Source of the DNA: Gari tellinella
Lineage: Eukaryota; Mollusca; Bivalvia; Cardiida; Psammobiidae
Length of the DNA stretch: 64,000 nucleotides
Assembly: GCA_922989275.2 (NCBI GenBank)
Contig: OV277866.1
Coordinates: forward strand, 37,527,246-37,591,245
Reading direction: 5' to 3'
Of this stretch, positions 36,362 through 51,300 are shown in pieces (the first letter of the stretch is position 1; each line of letters starts with the position of its first letter). The notes under the pieces are model-generated. The model did not search any database and was not told the origin of the DNA. It saw only the letters and a list, made by a program, of their open reading frames with translations. The translations under genes and the position numbers were made by a program.

Positions 36362-39300
36362 AAGTAGTAGTAAAGGTAGTAGCAGTAGAAGTAGTAGTAG
36401 CAGTAAAAGAAGTAAAAGTTATAATATTTGTAAAAGAAGTACACAATTTAGTGGTGATAATTCTTTTATAAACGGAAAAGTATGAGTTCTTGTAAACCGC
36501 AAAATTACATCATAGAACTATATCAGGCTGCTAATAATATTTTCTTTTCTTTTCTACTCACAGTGCCTATTGTTCCAAACTTTATTCTCAAACTGGAAGC
36601 AGCCAATAAAGCTGCTGAACCTACACCGTCCACAATGGAAATAAAGAAATCTTGCCAAAATAGAACTATACTAGGTGACGAATACACGGACAAAATGGCC
36701 GGTCGCCCGCCAGTACAAGTGCACCCGTTAATGTCAAAAACTAACGCGAGTGTGGGCACGGCATGGAAGGGTCCTCTGTACGAGGCCATAGCAAACCCAC
36801 CAAAGGAATGTGAAGATATTACTGTGCAAAATAAAACAGCCCAGCAGATTCTGAAGAAGAAGAAACAGGATGAAGAAAGAGAGGAGTACGGGGACGCCAA
36901 TGTAAAAGCAGGGCTGTTGTTTGGATCGAAGGCGCTTGTACAGATGTTGTTTAATCCATTTGTTGGGCCCATTACAAACAGGTATAGTAATTATATTCAA
37001 CCAGACAGTATTTTATCTTAAAGCCCAACCCCCTCAAATAAAAGTCTGAAATAAAGGCAAATTGACCAGCACTTAAATATTTGTTCCACGTACCCCGACC
37101 ATCGTACAAAGAGGCGTAAACCATTGCCCAATAGTTATATATTTTACACCTTTAATGTATTCCACAAGAACTAGTATCGTTAAGAGAAAATGTTGTTTCC
37201 CTATTTACTATACTAGTATACAGTGGAGAATCTGTTATTCTTTCCCGTTTAAACGCAAACGTACGTAAACGCAAAGCGCTAAAATGTAGAAAAGAACAAC
37301 TTTTGGACAATTCTGATATTTCATGTTTATCTTGGTGGCAAACAGTTTGGAGCCTGATCAGACGCCGGGTTACCCGGCGTCTGATCTGGCTCCAAACTGT
37401 TTGCAGTGAAAAAAATAGTTTTAGCGTAAACGCGTTTATTGGGAAAGAATAACAGATTCTCCACTGTATCTAGATGTATTAGTATACAGTGGGAATTTGT
37501 TTTAACGATACTGGTACAGTGGAGAATCTGTTATTCTTTCCCGTTTATGCTTACGCATGCGGAAACGAAACGCAAACGAAACGCAAACGAAACGATAAAC
37601 GATAAACGCGTTTTGCGTTTATAAGTGAGTTTTGCGTTTATAAACGCGTTTATAAGCGGATTTTTGCGTTTCATTCGGCATACCTTTGTTTTTATCGAGA
37701 CCGATCAATTATACGAATTAAAATAAATCCGAAAGGTATTTAAATAATTATACTAGGTTTATAGTACCCTTCTTATGCCTACATGCACATGTATGCCTAG
37801 ATAAAACTGTGAGTGTATACAGTATGACAGGGTGTATAGATTGCCAGAGGCCTTGGGCGGACAATGCCTGCTGTGTACACGTCCGGCTTTACTATCTCCC
37901 ATATATGGTCATGCTGATGCAGTCACCAATAATTGACATTTTAGTCATGCTTAGTAACTCGGCGTCTGAACTGGGTGGAATCATTTATGTAGACCAGGAC
38001 CTGAGTAACTCGGCGTATGATATTGATCCAAGCATTGGCAGAGACATACAGAGATGTATGTCTCTGGCATTGGTTCATATCAAATTATTAGTAACTCGGC
38101 GTCTGATCTGGCTCCAATCAATGATACTGTTTGAAAATCTTCCCGTCTGAAAATTGCGTCACGTATGCTATTTGTCAAGATCAGATAAATACTGTTATTC
38201 ATCTACGCAAACGCATTTTCTCAATATCGCTCAATTTTTATGTGACCTTTGAAAACATTTTTCTATGTACATGTAGATGAGACGCCGATAAGTTCGCCAT
38301 CTAATCACGGAACAGTCTGTGATTTCTCCATGATCTAATCAAGATCTAAACTGATGTACGTTATAGAACGAATTAATATTTTGATTAAAAAATCAGACAG
38401 TTTTGTTCTCCATCATAATGCTGAGTGACTCGGCGTTCCAACGAGATCTTAACTGTTTAATTTTATTAGATTAATTAAAATCATATTGATTTCTATTCAA
38501 ACGGTTTGAATCTATTTCAATTACTTTGGGGGAGTTAGGGGTAAAATAAGTAAAATGTTAAATCGGCAATACATCAGGATCCAAACTGACAGCTTTGATA
38601 AAGTCAAATTAGATCTACTTTATATGATAGATTTACACTAGTGTGGCCATTTCTTGTGAAAGTAACCTGACCATAAAAATGACAATTTTGGTGGCGGACT
38701 ATAAATTGTAAAATTGCCCCCAACAGACTCGCACCCCTAATTAGGATTATGTTTACTTTGATAAGCCGAAGTTTTATTACCCCATATCCGGTTGATGACG
38801 CAACGAGATGTCGGGTAGTTACACCACAGAATTATATTATACAAGAATTCCGTGGTTACACCACGGAAATATACAGTGTATAATTCCATGGTTACACGAT
38901 GGGCAATTATTATATTGCTGTTTTTGACCATGTTCAGTTATACTTTACAGATAGATAAAATCCTTCATATTTACAGCTCATCTAAATGTTATGTGACTTA
39001 ATGGGGTGCCGCTCAAAATCCCCTTGGTCAAAATCCCCTTGGTTCAAAACTAACAGGGTAGTCAAAATCCCCTTGGTGAATTTTACAGGGTAGTCAAAAT
39101 CCCCTTGGTCAGATTTACAGGGTAGTCAAAATCCCCTTGGGAAAATTACAAGGTAGTCAAAATCCCCTTGATCAAAATTACAGGGTAGTCAAAATCCCCT
39201 TGAGTGGTAGTCAAAATCCCCTATTTTGGAGTATTTTATGGGGTAACGGGTAAAGCACTTGGTCAATTGTTTTTATGGGGTAGTGGGTTTATTTAAGGAT

Positions 39301-42300
39301 GCAAAGATACAAAGAAGACAAATTCAGAAACACATTCTTTATTAATCTTATACTGTAAAAATTTTTTTGCACATTTCAAAATAAAGTTAAAGCCGATTAT
39401 TAAATGTGTTTAAAGCTTTACTTTGTGTTTCGCTGTCATCTATCTTTAATACAATCAGTTTTTATCATCACAAAAGAGGGGCTTTACTAAAAGTAACACT
39501 ATCAACTAATTCATGACGCAGTTGTCTAGGGGATTTATCAAATACAGAATATAAATAAATGATCAGGATCCAAACTTGGTAAAATACACAAAAATGCTTG
39601 GATATTTAAACTGGTGCCTGAAATATTCTGAATCTTGATCAGGTTCAAAACTTGATAAAATACGAAAAAATATTTGGATATTGAGACTGGTTTCTGAATT
39701 TTTCTGAAGATTGATCAGGATCCAAACTTGTTAAAATTCAAACACATATTTGATTATTGAGACTTTTTTCTGAAGTATTCTGAAGATTGATCGGGATCCA
39801 AACTTGTTAAACTTTAAACAAATATTTGGCTATTGAGACTGGTTTCTGAAGTATTCTGAAAATTGATCAGGATCCAAACTTGTAAAAAAACAAACAAATA
39901 TTTGGATATTGTAACGGGTTCTTGAATTATTCTGAAGACTGATCAGGATCCAAACTTGTTAAACTTTAAACAAATATTTGGCTATTGAGACTGGTTTCTG
40001 AAGTATTCTGAAAAGTGATCAGGTTCCAAACTTGTTAAAATACAAGCAAATATTTGGGTATTGAGACTGTTTTCTGAATTATTCTGAAAATTGATCAGGA
40101 TCCAAACTTTGTAAAATACAAATAAGTGCTTGCACATTTTAAATGATTTCTGAAATATTCTGGGGATTGATCAGGTCCAATATAATTATGTTTTTACAAT
40201 AATGTCTACAGCAACAAAAAGGCAGACAGTAATATATAAGCAAACAATAGATTGGCTGTAGAGGTGTGACTCTGCTAGTGAAACACATTTTGTTGATTTG
40301 TTAATCTATTGTATAACTTATGTTATCAGTGTACTCCTGTCAACATTTTGTGAGTTGGGAAGCAAAATATCTTTTTTTTGGCATGTAAATCATTGACCCA
40401 TATATCATCTACTCAATTATTCTTATATAACAGATTCCCTCTAGTGCCTTCTAAGGAAATGTGTCAAGAAAAAAAAGAACTGGTTCTTTATCCTTAAAAT
40501 AACACCAAGGCTACATAATATTGTTAACACAACAAATAAAGTTTGACATGTTTTTACAAGCAATATACAATAATTTTTACATCAAATATATGGTATAACA
40601 TTCTGGACCAAGGGGATTTTGACTACCCCTCAAGGGGATTTTGACTACCCTGTAATTTTGATCAAGGGGATTTTGACTACCTTGTAATTTTCACCAAGGG
40701 GATTTTGACTAACTTGTAATTTTCATCAAGGGGATTTTGACTACCCTGTAAATTTCACCAAGGGGATTTTGACTACCCTGTCAGTTTTAGACCAAGGGGA
40801 TTTTGACCAAGGGGATTTTGACATACACTCGACTTAATGATTCTTTTGAATATGTTGACTCGACACTGGAATAACGTCTGAACTTATCAGGTATGCGTTT
40901 AGATGATTTTATGATAATTTTAGATTAGTTTTGTTATAACCTATCATTATATAAACTCCAAAAAGAATGGACCTAACAGGGTCTACACTGTTTCAATTCC
41001 ATGTATAGAATTTGGTACAAATGTGTGAGTGTAACAACATATTTGTAAAAAATCAGAATGTGCAAAATTTGATCATAGTAACTCGGCATCTGATCTGGAT
41101 CCAAACATTGATGCGAATCAGATGCCCAGTAATTTAACAACTGATCTGAATCCAAGCAATTAACAAATATTTCGGTTGGAACAAAACGCACCACCATATT
41201 TTTAAACGAAACACAGATCGTCTAATTTAACGATCGAATGAGATAAAACTCTTTAAAAAACACAATTCGCACAACTTGTGTATATATAAAGCACTTTTAA
41301 AGTGCAAAAATGAGAAAATATCTTTCTTAACGTTGTTTAAACCACAGTGTATAATTCTGTGTTTAAACACCCAAAATGCAATGTAAAACCATATTATGAC
41401 TATTAACTTATAAGTGCGTTTAAACGCACTTACAAACGCGTTTGTAAGTTAATAGATAAAACGCGTTTCAAACGCCTTTCAAACGCGTTTAAAACGCACT
41501 AAGTGGGAAAGAATAACAGTTTCTCCACTGTACCTGTGATTTATTCCTCAACTAAGAAAACTAGTTTAAGCGGTATGAATTTACGCCATGATAAATATGT
41601 TCTATATTCTAGCAGATGGTAGCTTAAAGTAGGCTTAAAGTAAAAAAGAATGCTCCTTTCAGCCTATTTTGAAGTAGATATTACCGCCCAAACGCATGTT
41701 TCAAATGCGCATTTTGTGATACATGTGCATTTTCTATGTACTAAAACTAAGTGAAATCGGTTGTAAGATGCATGACATATGCTCCTTTCGTTAAGAACCA
41801 TGCATAAAAGTGCCGATTTCTTATTGAGATGGCTACAAAAATAAGACATTTGTTTACATAACAATCTTTGGTTTTGTTTCCGAGAACGGTGCAAAGGTCA
41901 CGTGATCGATACGGCGGGCGATAGTTCACGTAGACTGTGTAACTCTTCGACAGATTGTGTCACATTTAGCTGGAAAAAATGAGGAGTTGTCTCTCTTTGA
42001 TCGAAAATGCTATAATTCATGTGGAGCGATAACGTTTCATTGGACGTTCTGATTTTGTAAAAGTGAACATTTTTTGAAAGATACAACCTTCTAAAGTTTA
42101 GATTTTATTATTTATGATTTTTGACCGCAAAACAATAATACATACACGATAGACACACTGTTAGATTCTGATCAGGCACAGCATTATCCGGTGTCTGATC
42201 TGGATCCAAAGGGTTGGCTAATGCCAGTATATTTCAGTTTAGCAAACCGTAGGATATTCCTATTGTTTTACAAACTATTATTATTTACAACACGAACAAA

Positions 42301-45300
42301 GATTCTCTTGGTGTTCATACCGTTAACAAAATCTTGAAACAATATTTGTCTTGATTTGCCATTTGTTTCCTTGTCCTTTATCTAGGGAGTAAGATCTAGT
42401 GCTTGCAAATTAAGTCAATTGTTATTATAAAAACAACCTATGTCAATCCAACTTAGTTTCGTAATTGCAATCAATAATTCATGGTATTTGCATAGATAGT
42501 TGGATACATATTTTAAACAGAACAGCAACCCTGTATATACTTCTGTAATAACAAATTACATTTCGCCAACATCTACGTACAAAATACAAGCACACGTACA
42601 AGTCCATGTTTATATATTGGATAAGTCATTTTATTTATAAAATGGATGCTTAGTCAACATTTTCATTTTCATTTTGTTTTATATTGAAATTCTTATCAGC
42701 AAATAGTGATGATTCTGATCAGACGCCGCAAAATGATGTTTGCCTATGTCCCATATATGGGACCGTGGGCACAAATAGGTTAACGCAAACAGTGAATTCT
42801 TCTTCTTACAGTGGAGAAAACGTTATTCTTTCCCAATAAAAGTGTTTACGCTAAAACTATTATTTGCAGTTCAAACAGTTTGGAGCCAGATCAGACGCCG
42901 GGTAACCCGGCGTCTGATCAGGCTCCAAACTGTTTGCCACCAAAATAAACATGAATTATCAGAATTGTCAAAAAGTTGTTCTTTTCTACGTTTTAGCGCT
43001 TTGCGTTTGCGTACGTTTGCGTTTAAACGGGAAAGAATAACAGATTCTCCACTGTATACTAGTATAGTAAATAGGGAAACAACATTTTCTCTTAACGATA
43101 CTAGTTCTTGTACTTTTCTACGTTTTAGTATTTTGCGTTTGCGTACGTTTGCGTTTAAACGGGAAAGAATAACAGATTCTCCACTGTACATGTATTATTA
43201 CCACCTTCAATAATAATCACTTATATGAATGCTTTCACTGCTATTATGACGTAATTACCTGATTAAAATATTCATTCATGCCTTTACTCATGTAGCCTGT
43301 AAAGAGTACTCTTGTCCTATACAAATAGTACATTCCCTGGTCAGAGGGCTCAGGATACAGGAGCCCTCTGATCAGAGATTTCCCTGTTTGTCATTTTGCC
43401 ATTTATTACCAAAACCAACCCTAATCCCTGATGAGGATCCAAACTGTTTGCAAAAATGATTGACGATTTTTTTTATGTTTTTTTTTATGTTTTCAGGATT
43501 GGTTACACAATACCAATGTTTACTGGGTTTATCATAATGACGACGTCAACAGTAAGTAAGTAATATATCAATTTTTAATACATTTTACTGTAAAAATATG
43601 GTGTACAACTTAATATATGATTTTGTTATAAATACATTCAACCCTAGCGACGAGTATACTCGTTGTTTACAAACAGTATACATGTTAGGACTATACTTGT
43701 CTTATGCAAACAGTGTAGACCCTGATCAGAGGGCTCCTTAAGGAGCCCTCTGATCAGGGTCTACACTGTTTGTCATTTGGAAATAGATTGTTAAAATCAA
43801 TATTATATTGTGAAAAGTCAAAATTGAACTACTAGACTTATTTTGATATTTTAATTGTCCATTAACAGTTTCAAGGTTTAATGAGTTAAGCTGCATTAAC
43901 CCTTTTATGCTGGAAACTGGTACATATGTAATAATTTGCGAATAATGTATAAACGGATCAGTGGGTTCCCATAAAAGCTCTTTGATCAGGATTTTCACTG
44001 CTAATTGTATATACTTTTCTGATATATATTTTTAAAACCGTTAAAGCCGTTTCTCTACACGTTTTATAGATAAACGTTTTATAGATAAAGTCGCGTTTAT
44101 CCGAAATCTCCGCGTGAAACGGAAAACTGACGCACCAATCGCAACATCTCTGGTAAAATAGTTTATTTACGCGTTTAAACGCGTTAAAATCGTTAGCCGT
44201 TAACCGTTCGTTAACCGTTTACAATGCTTTGCTTACGCATATGGGTAAACATGTAGGAATAGCGTATTTACCACTGTATGAATATGCAACAGAAGAACAA
44301 TGTTCTACATCTAAACAGATTGTCGTTTAAAAGCAGACTGAAAGTAAAACAGAATTCTCGTTAAGGTGCGTTTTACTTTACTTTCAGTCTATATTCAAAA
44401 CTGAAAACATGTTATGGGGAAGTGTTAACCAATATATGCTTACGTCTTTCTGCAGTTTTTGCATTCGGAGAGACCTATACAGTGTTATTTGTTGCAAGAG
44501 CTTTTCAAGGAATAGGATCGGCGTGTTCCAGTGTTGCAGGTAAGGATACACGGCGAAAACTATCCTATTAACGTATAACCAAACATATGCACCTTTTTAG
44601 CACTTTATGTTATTATCAGCTGAAAAATTAGTTCTAGCGTACATAGTACGAGGGGCGTTCAGTTAATAATGTCACTCTTTCGTTGTTCTGTCCTCCACAT
44701 AATACCAGCGAATTGAAATTTTGTCTGAGACACAATCAAGTATTTGTACATATTGGCTGAAAATTTCGTTTGAATCCGTCAAGCCGTTTAGATTTTATTG
44801 AAGATTTAAGTTGGTCCATACATAGACACTGGCTATTGTAGTGTATGTAATGGCGTAGAGTAAAATACGGACTTACGGTAAAAGTCAAATAATTTTGAAA
44901 ATGTCGATTTCATTGATATACTTTGACTTTTTTTTTATACATTAAAGATTTGCAGAGTCATGGATATCATTTTCTTATCAAAACAAACAATTTAAAGATT
45001 ACTAGTTTTACTTATGGACGGACACTATTCACTTTGGCGGGTGCCAAAGTTAAAACTGCTGCTGTGGTTAATCTACTAAAACAACACACAAAATAAGCAT
45101 TTAAATATATAACTGACGGTGTTGGTAAAATATCGGGTTCAAATCATATGCTTTTGATACGGGAGTGTAAAGTTAGAAACTGTTTTGTGTGGTGGATCCC
45201 TTATCTTTTTATTGAGAATAATACTACATACTCGTGAAATACGTTGTAAAATCCTTGTCAAAAAGCAGAAATATATACAAATTACACTTTTTGAGCTGCC

Positions 45301-48300
45301 TCAAGAGTGATTTATAATTATAAGCATCACTTATTAATCATTTTATCGCCAGATGATGTGTAAAAGATAAATTAAGATTGGTTATTGCGAAATACTAAAA
45401 TGCGCGGGAAAAAGTTTAAATTCATTATGTTCGAAATCCGACCACAATTTACTTAAAATTTGAAACCAGCCAACCGAAAAGTTCGGAGGAAGATTTATAA
45501 AGTCATTTTACTGAAAAAAGGAGAATTATTATGCAAAACATAAACCTGCAATCCAAATTGAAAGATATGCCTCCTCATAAATAAAATTGTAGAGTTTCCC
45601 CACTTGTATAATGGTAAATGATTTCCTGGAAAATTAAACGATAACCCAGCTACCCCGCCTGTATTATTCACCGCAATATGGTTCTTATATTTGATTTTCG
45701 TTCCTTTTATCGAAGAAAGGTGACTTTTTATGCGGAGCCATCTCTTAATGTAAGCCGGACCGTGCCGTTTTACAGTATTTGCGGGGTACACATGAAAAAG
45801 GCTATTTTTCCACTTTTTAAATTCAAATTTGAATACTAAAATAATATATTTCTGTCAAAGAGAAATGTATCATAGGGTTGTACAGAACGAAGTTTGCACA
45901 AATCTCCTATTGCGCCTATAAGGACCCCGGTGACAAGATAAATGAACGCCCCTCGTAATGAATATGCACCTTAAGAAATATGTCTTATATCCTAACCGAC
46001 AAGTCAAAGTCACCAGTTGGTATGGAAGTTTTCCCTATGAAGCTTCAGTGAAAGTGTACACTTTTTATTTTCTTAACCAACTTTCCAAGTTGTAATATTA
46101 CAATGACGTTGGTTACTAAGCGTTACGCAGAATAGTGGACACGCAGGTGGCCCACTTGCTCTCATTTTCGAGCATTAAAATAAGAAGGGCATTTTTACAT
46201 AACTTGTAATAACTTTTTTTGCTGGACAGATATCGTTCCTGTGCAAACGGCCTGTGTTAGTTGAAACATTTTCCTTTATGATGGAATTTGTTTTGAAAAA
46301 ATATTTTAATAAGATTTTGGTCCTTTTTTAAGTTTAAAAAGACACCTCTAAATCACATTAAACAAAGAGTAAAATGCTGAAAATAAGCCTCGACACGGAT
46401 AATATAACACGACCTTGTGCATTTATACAAATCGATATCAATTCTGTGCAAACGGGCTCGTATACTTGACTATTTGTTCTTTCTTTTGATATAAATTTAA
46501 GAATTGTAAGTTAATGTTAATTTGGTCCTTTTTCAAATTGAAAATAAAATTAATATGTTCAAAGAGTCGTCGGGAGTTTCCGTAAATACCGAGCGGTAAG
46601 AGCCGAACATTGACGGGCACGCAAGCTAGCGTAGGACAGTTTATCGATAATCTATCGGTGTCCACTATTCTGCCTAACGTGGGCGATCCATGGTCATTAT
46701 TTGGCTTTTGATTAGTATTACTAATGCATATTAATTATTTACTATGGAAATGTAATAAATATAGGATATTACATGAGTGTTCATAATTTATTGGATTTAT
46801 TAAACGAGTCTTTTAGAAAACGATAAAAACGAGGCTTTGCCGAGTTTTGTCGTTTTCTAAAACGACGAGTTTGATAAATCCAATAAATTATTAACACGAA
46901 TGTTATATTCTTTTTATAACATAACCTAGAAATGTTATTTATCGCATCCTTTGAGGTCAAGTGAATGCTAAGCGCGATATAAGTAGATCTATACAGGAAA
47001 AAAGTTGTTCCAAATTAACCCCGTTCACTAGCATAATGTTTATGTTGCTATATGTATTAATAAACGCTTTCATGTGGATCTAATATTGATTAATTACACC
47101 CAAAATCTATAAATTGAATCTTCATGATGGAATGAAGACGTTGGAAATCGAACGCATATAACGCATTTTAATGACGTCACAAGTAAACGACGTCGTGGCG
47201 TACCTCATTTGCATAGTTATTTAACTAGTTATATATGACATTTAAACAACGGGTGTTATTCAACGCTCACGCCGTCTGTTATGTTATAATAAGTTTTTCT
47301 TTGTTTGCAACCTTATACACATTCAACCCTATTTAGCGAGAATCATACTCGTAATTTATAAACGCTGTACATGTGCAGAGGGCTCTTTTCCTATGCAAAC
47401 AATGTAGACCCTGATCGGATGTTCCATAAATAGCCCTCTGATCAGGGTTTGGACTGTTTGTAATGAGTATGTTATTATGGACTATATATTTTTTTGAAAC
47501 GTGACGTGTCTATTTGAAGTCTTAGGGGTGAATGCGGTTAACCCATTGCCCCACAAATAAGCCTTTTTACGTCTTTAATTTATTGTTCTAATGAAGAAAA
47601 TATTTCCAACTTATAGTGTTAAAAAATAAGAATCATAAGACATATTTCTATATTCTAACAGATAATAACTTAAATCAGGCTGAAGGTAAATCAGAATGCG
47701 CCTTTAGGCGCATTCTGATTAACTTTCAACCTGCTTTAAGTGGGCAGCTATCTTAAAAACTAGAAACAGGCTATGGGGCAATGGATCATTTTCCTATCCT
47801 TTCCAGGTATGGGCATGTTGGCTGAGAGATACCCAGATGACGAGGAGAGAGGACGTGCAATGGGCATTGCCCTAGGCGGTCTGGCACTGGGAGTTCTCAG
47901 TAAGCAGGTTTCCATCGAGATATTTACTACAGTAGACAAGTCATTATTAATTTCCGTCATGGCTCAAGAAAAGAAACACAATAAGCTAGTTTGGATGTCG
48001 TTTCAATCCTAAACTTTATTGATTGTTTGTGTAATGCATATCAATATTTGTAATATAATATGTTTGAACCAAGGTTTACTGTACAACGTCTTACAATAGC
48101 GTTTGGGAATTGTTTTAGAATAATTCACCGACCGAGTTAATGTGCTACCACTATATAACAGAGCCTGTAAATTCTTGTTAACTGTCGATGTATTTTGAAT
48201 ACTTCAATTATTGTCTCGTGTTAGGTTTCTTTATAGGTAGTCCTGATAAATTGGACCCGCATTGGTTGGGAAATTTCAGTCTTGTTATAACTTATTATAG

Positions 48301-51300
48301 TACAGTCGAACTCTGTGTAAACTTATCACTCAACACAACCCTAGAACTCAATTGTTGATTAAGTTTGTTGCTTAATACAGGATAAAAGTTGTACAAAAGA
48401 CTCAACAAGGCCTTTCTGCCTTAATGTTGTCATACATTAAGCAGTCACATGTATTCAAAGCGATTTGTGGTTCTTCTAATAGTTGCTACATGACATAAGT
48501 GTTATTGTGTTATTGCAGTGATTAGTACCTACATGTTCAATTTCAGTTGGACCGCCGTTTGGTGGCGTGATGTATCAGTTTGCCGGCAAGGAGGCGCCTT
48601 TCTTAATACTTGCCGCGATGGCGCTCTTGGACGGGGGTAAGATACACTCTTTCCTCCCTGAAACTTTAAATGGACAATTTCAGTATTCCTTTTAGTCTAG
48701 TCCATTTCTGACTTTTAAGGGTTGTTTTTTGTCAATGTTTGGCATTATGACAAACAGTGAGGACCCTGATCAGAGGGCTCCTTTCGGAGCCCTCTGATCT
48801 GGGTCTTCACTGTTTACATAGGACAAGTGCTCTATCCACATGTACACTGCTTGAAAAGGACGCCTATATGCGGGACTAGGGTTCAAAGGGTTAAAGTACA
48901 GTATACTCTTAATGAGTGTTTAGTTGTTTTAAAGTGAATCTAAGTACAAACAAAACCCCGAAACAACTTACACTTTACCCTCTTTAATTCAAACTTCAGT
49001 TGAAGTTTGATAAACTTGAGCTTACAGATATGAAAATGACTAAGTTCGACTTTAGCGAATTTGATTCATTGAGGTTTTACTGTATAGAAGAGATCGAACA
49101 GTTGATTTGGAGATAAAGCATTGCCTTTTGGCAAATCATTAGATGCAATTTCAAGCCAAACACCTGTACATTACTGCTATATTTGCAAGAAATAAATAAT
49201 AATAGTGAATTATTCTATAAACATGTTTTTGTTGTGTACACGTATGTTGGTTGCTTATAGAAATAGGGATTTTGAAATATTGTATAATATCATGCAATAA
49301 TGTTACATTTTGTTACATCATGTATATACTAGATGAGATTATTTAACCATTACCCCATAGCCTGTTTCTAGTTTAGAAAAACATATGAATATTTTAAAGC
49401 AAGTTGGAATTAAAGCAGAATGCGCCATAAGGCGCATTCTGCTTTACTTTCAACCTGCTTTTAAAGCTACCATTGGCTAGAATATATTTTTTATGACCAA
49501 TAGTCATAACCTTTAAAACAGGAACCGTTTTTATTCAGTGGAGGAATGAATAAGATGCATAGAAAGGAGTGTTATGGGGTTATGGGTTAAAACAGGGGTA
49601 ATCTATTGAGTAGGTTAAACATGTTAAAGGTTGATGAAGTTTGACTGTTGTATTTACAGCGCTACAATTGTTTGTGCTACAACCTGCTGTACAGCCAGAG
49701 TCCCAACAGGGAACTAGCTATATTGAACTGCTGAAAGACCCGTACATCCTCATAGCCGCAGGTCAGTGGTACTATCAGTAAACCCTACAATATATATCTA
49801 TGTCGATTTCATTTTCATCCATACACCTGTTGTCTACAGTAATTTTGTGGTGCTTTTAGTAAAACATACAATATACATTTATGTCGATTTCAATTAATTT
49901 GAATAACAAAACATGTTCATACGAAAACCTGTTGTCTACAATTTTGAAAAATTGATTAGTATAAAAATGCATGACATATTGATACAAATGAAGAATTGGT
50001 TTTTTATAAAGTTCAGATTTGCCCTGGATTGATTTCATTTGCAAATGTGAAGTGGCAGTGTAAAGGTACACATGTTTGTTGAATTGTTGGCGTGTTGCCA
50101 CGGCGACAAGCCCATCTTCAGGCCGTTTTGGGTCTTCTTTCAGTGATTAATATATTTTGAGCGCGTCATAGCCTATGAGAATTTCCCAAATGAAATCACT
50201 ACGCGATATTCAAACAGTGGTATGGTACCTTGCTTTTGATCCGTATGTAACAGATGTCTAGCAATAACAATGGATATTGTTCGTAGATTCTCTTAGTACT
50301 TTATTAAGGGTATTAAGGCTAGCCGACTGTTTAACGTTTCATAGTGAACGCAATAGCATGCTTTAAATTAGATACATTGTGTGTGGAATCTGTTTTCTGG
50401 CGGAATATCGCGTTTCTACTGTCAAACTCCATGTGAACACATTCCAAGATATCGTGACATTCGGAAGTCGTGTTCCGGCGCGAACTATAGACTGTTGAGG
50501 CTGTGTTGAGACTTTTGACATTTTATTATTTTCTTTCTGTCTGTGATATTTATTTATTTTGTTGAAATGTTGTAATTGTATCATTTTATCACCAGTCATC
50601 AATTCGCATCGTTTCATCCATTTATCGTCCATTCCGCTCTATATACTGTTTCTCGAACCTCGTTTTCTCTCTCCCGATACTCTCGAACCGGAATTTCTTC
50701 GCGCGACATAAGTTTTGTCGTTAATTTCTCCAAATTTAATAGAGGGATTTATCAAGCAGAATCTCTAAGCTTATCGTCCATGTGTTGTATATATAACGCA
50801 TGTGAGAAGCGTATCTGCTTGGCCATTTGAACCCTTAATAAAGTACTAAGAGAATCTATGAACAATATCCATTGTTATTGCTAGACATCTGTTACATACG
50901 GATCAAAAGCAAGGTACCATACCACTGTTTGAATATCGCGTAGTGATTTCATTTGGGAAGTGTAGACCAAACTCAGACACAGAACCTGGGGTGACAATGA
51001 CATTTGGTCTGTACAATATTGTAATGCAATAAGGCTGGATGTGTTATGGCATGGCTTATATTTATTGCACAGTAATATCTAACTGAATAGATCTATACCA
51101 GACAAAAAAGAAACGTCTGCTACAATAAATATATAGTGTTTGATTCCGTGGCACTAGATCTAAGTAACCAGGGTAAACATTACCATAATACACAGTATGA
51201 CAGGTGTACATGTTTACCCTGGTTACACGTAGCTGGCGTATACACATCCATCATACTTAGTATGCTTTATTTTCAGGTTCTATAACATTCGCTAACATGG

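Noticed and set aside
35859..36446. 195-residue Thr-rich and 103-residue Tyr-rich open frames on the minus strand
   Set aside because: They are translations of the GTA trinucleotide tract; no start context, no domain, no conserved flank.
43552..43555. Earlier donor for exon 3 at 43552
   Set aside because: Breaks frame with exon 4; the donor four bases later gives the conserved junction.
45495..45791. 98-residue minus-strand frame as a possible mariner transposase
   Set aside because: No D,D(34)D-type or helix-turn-helix resemblance could be seen; treated as non-coding interior of a non-autonomous element.
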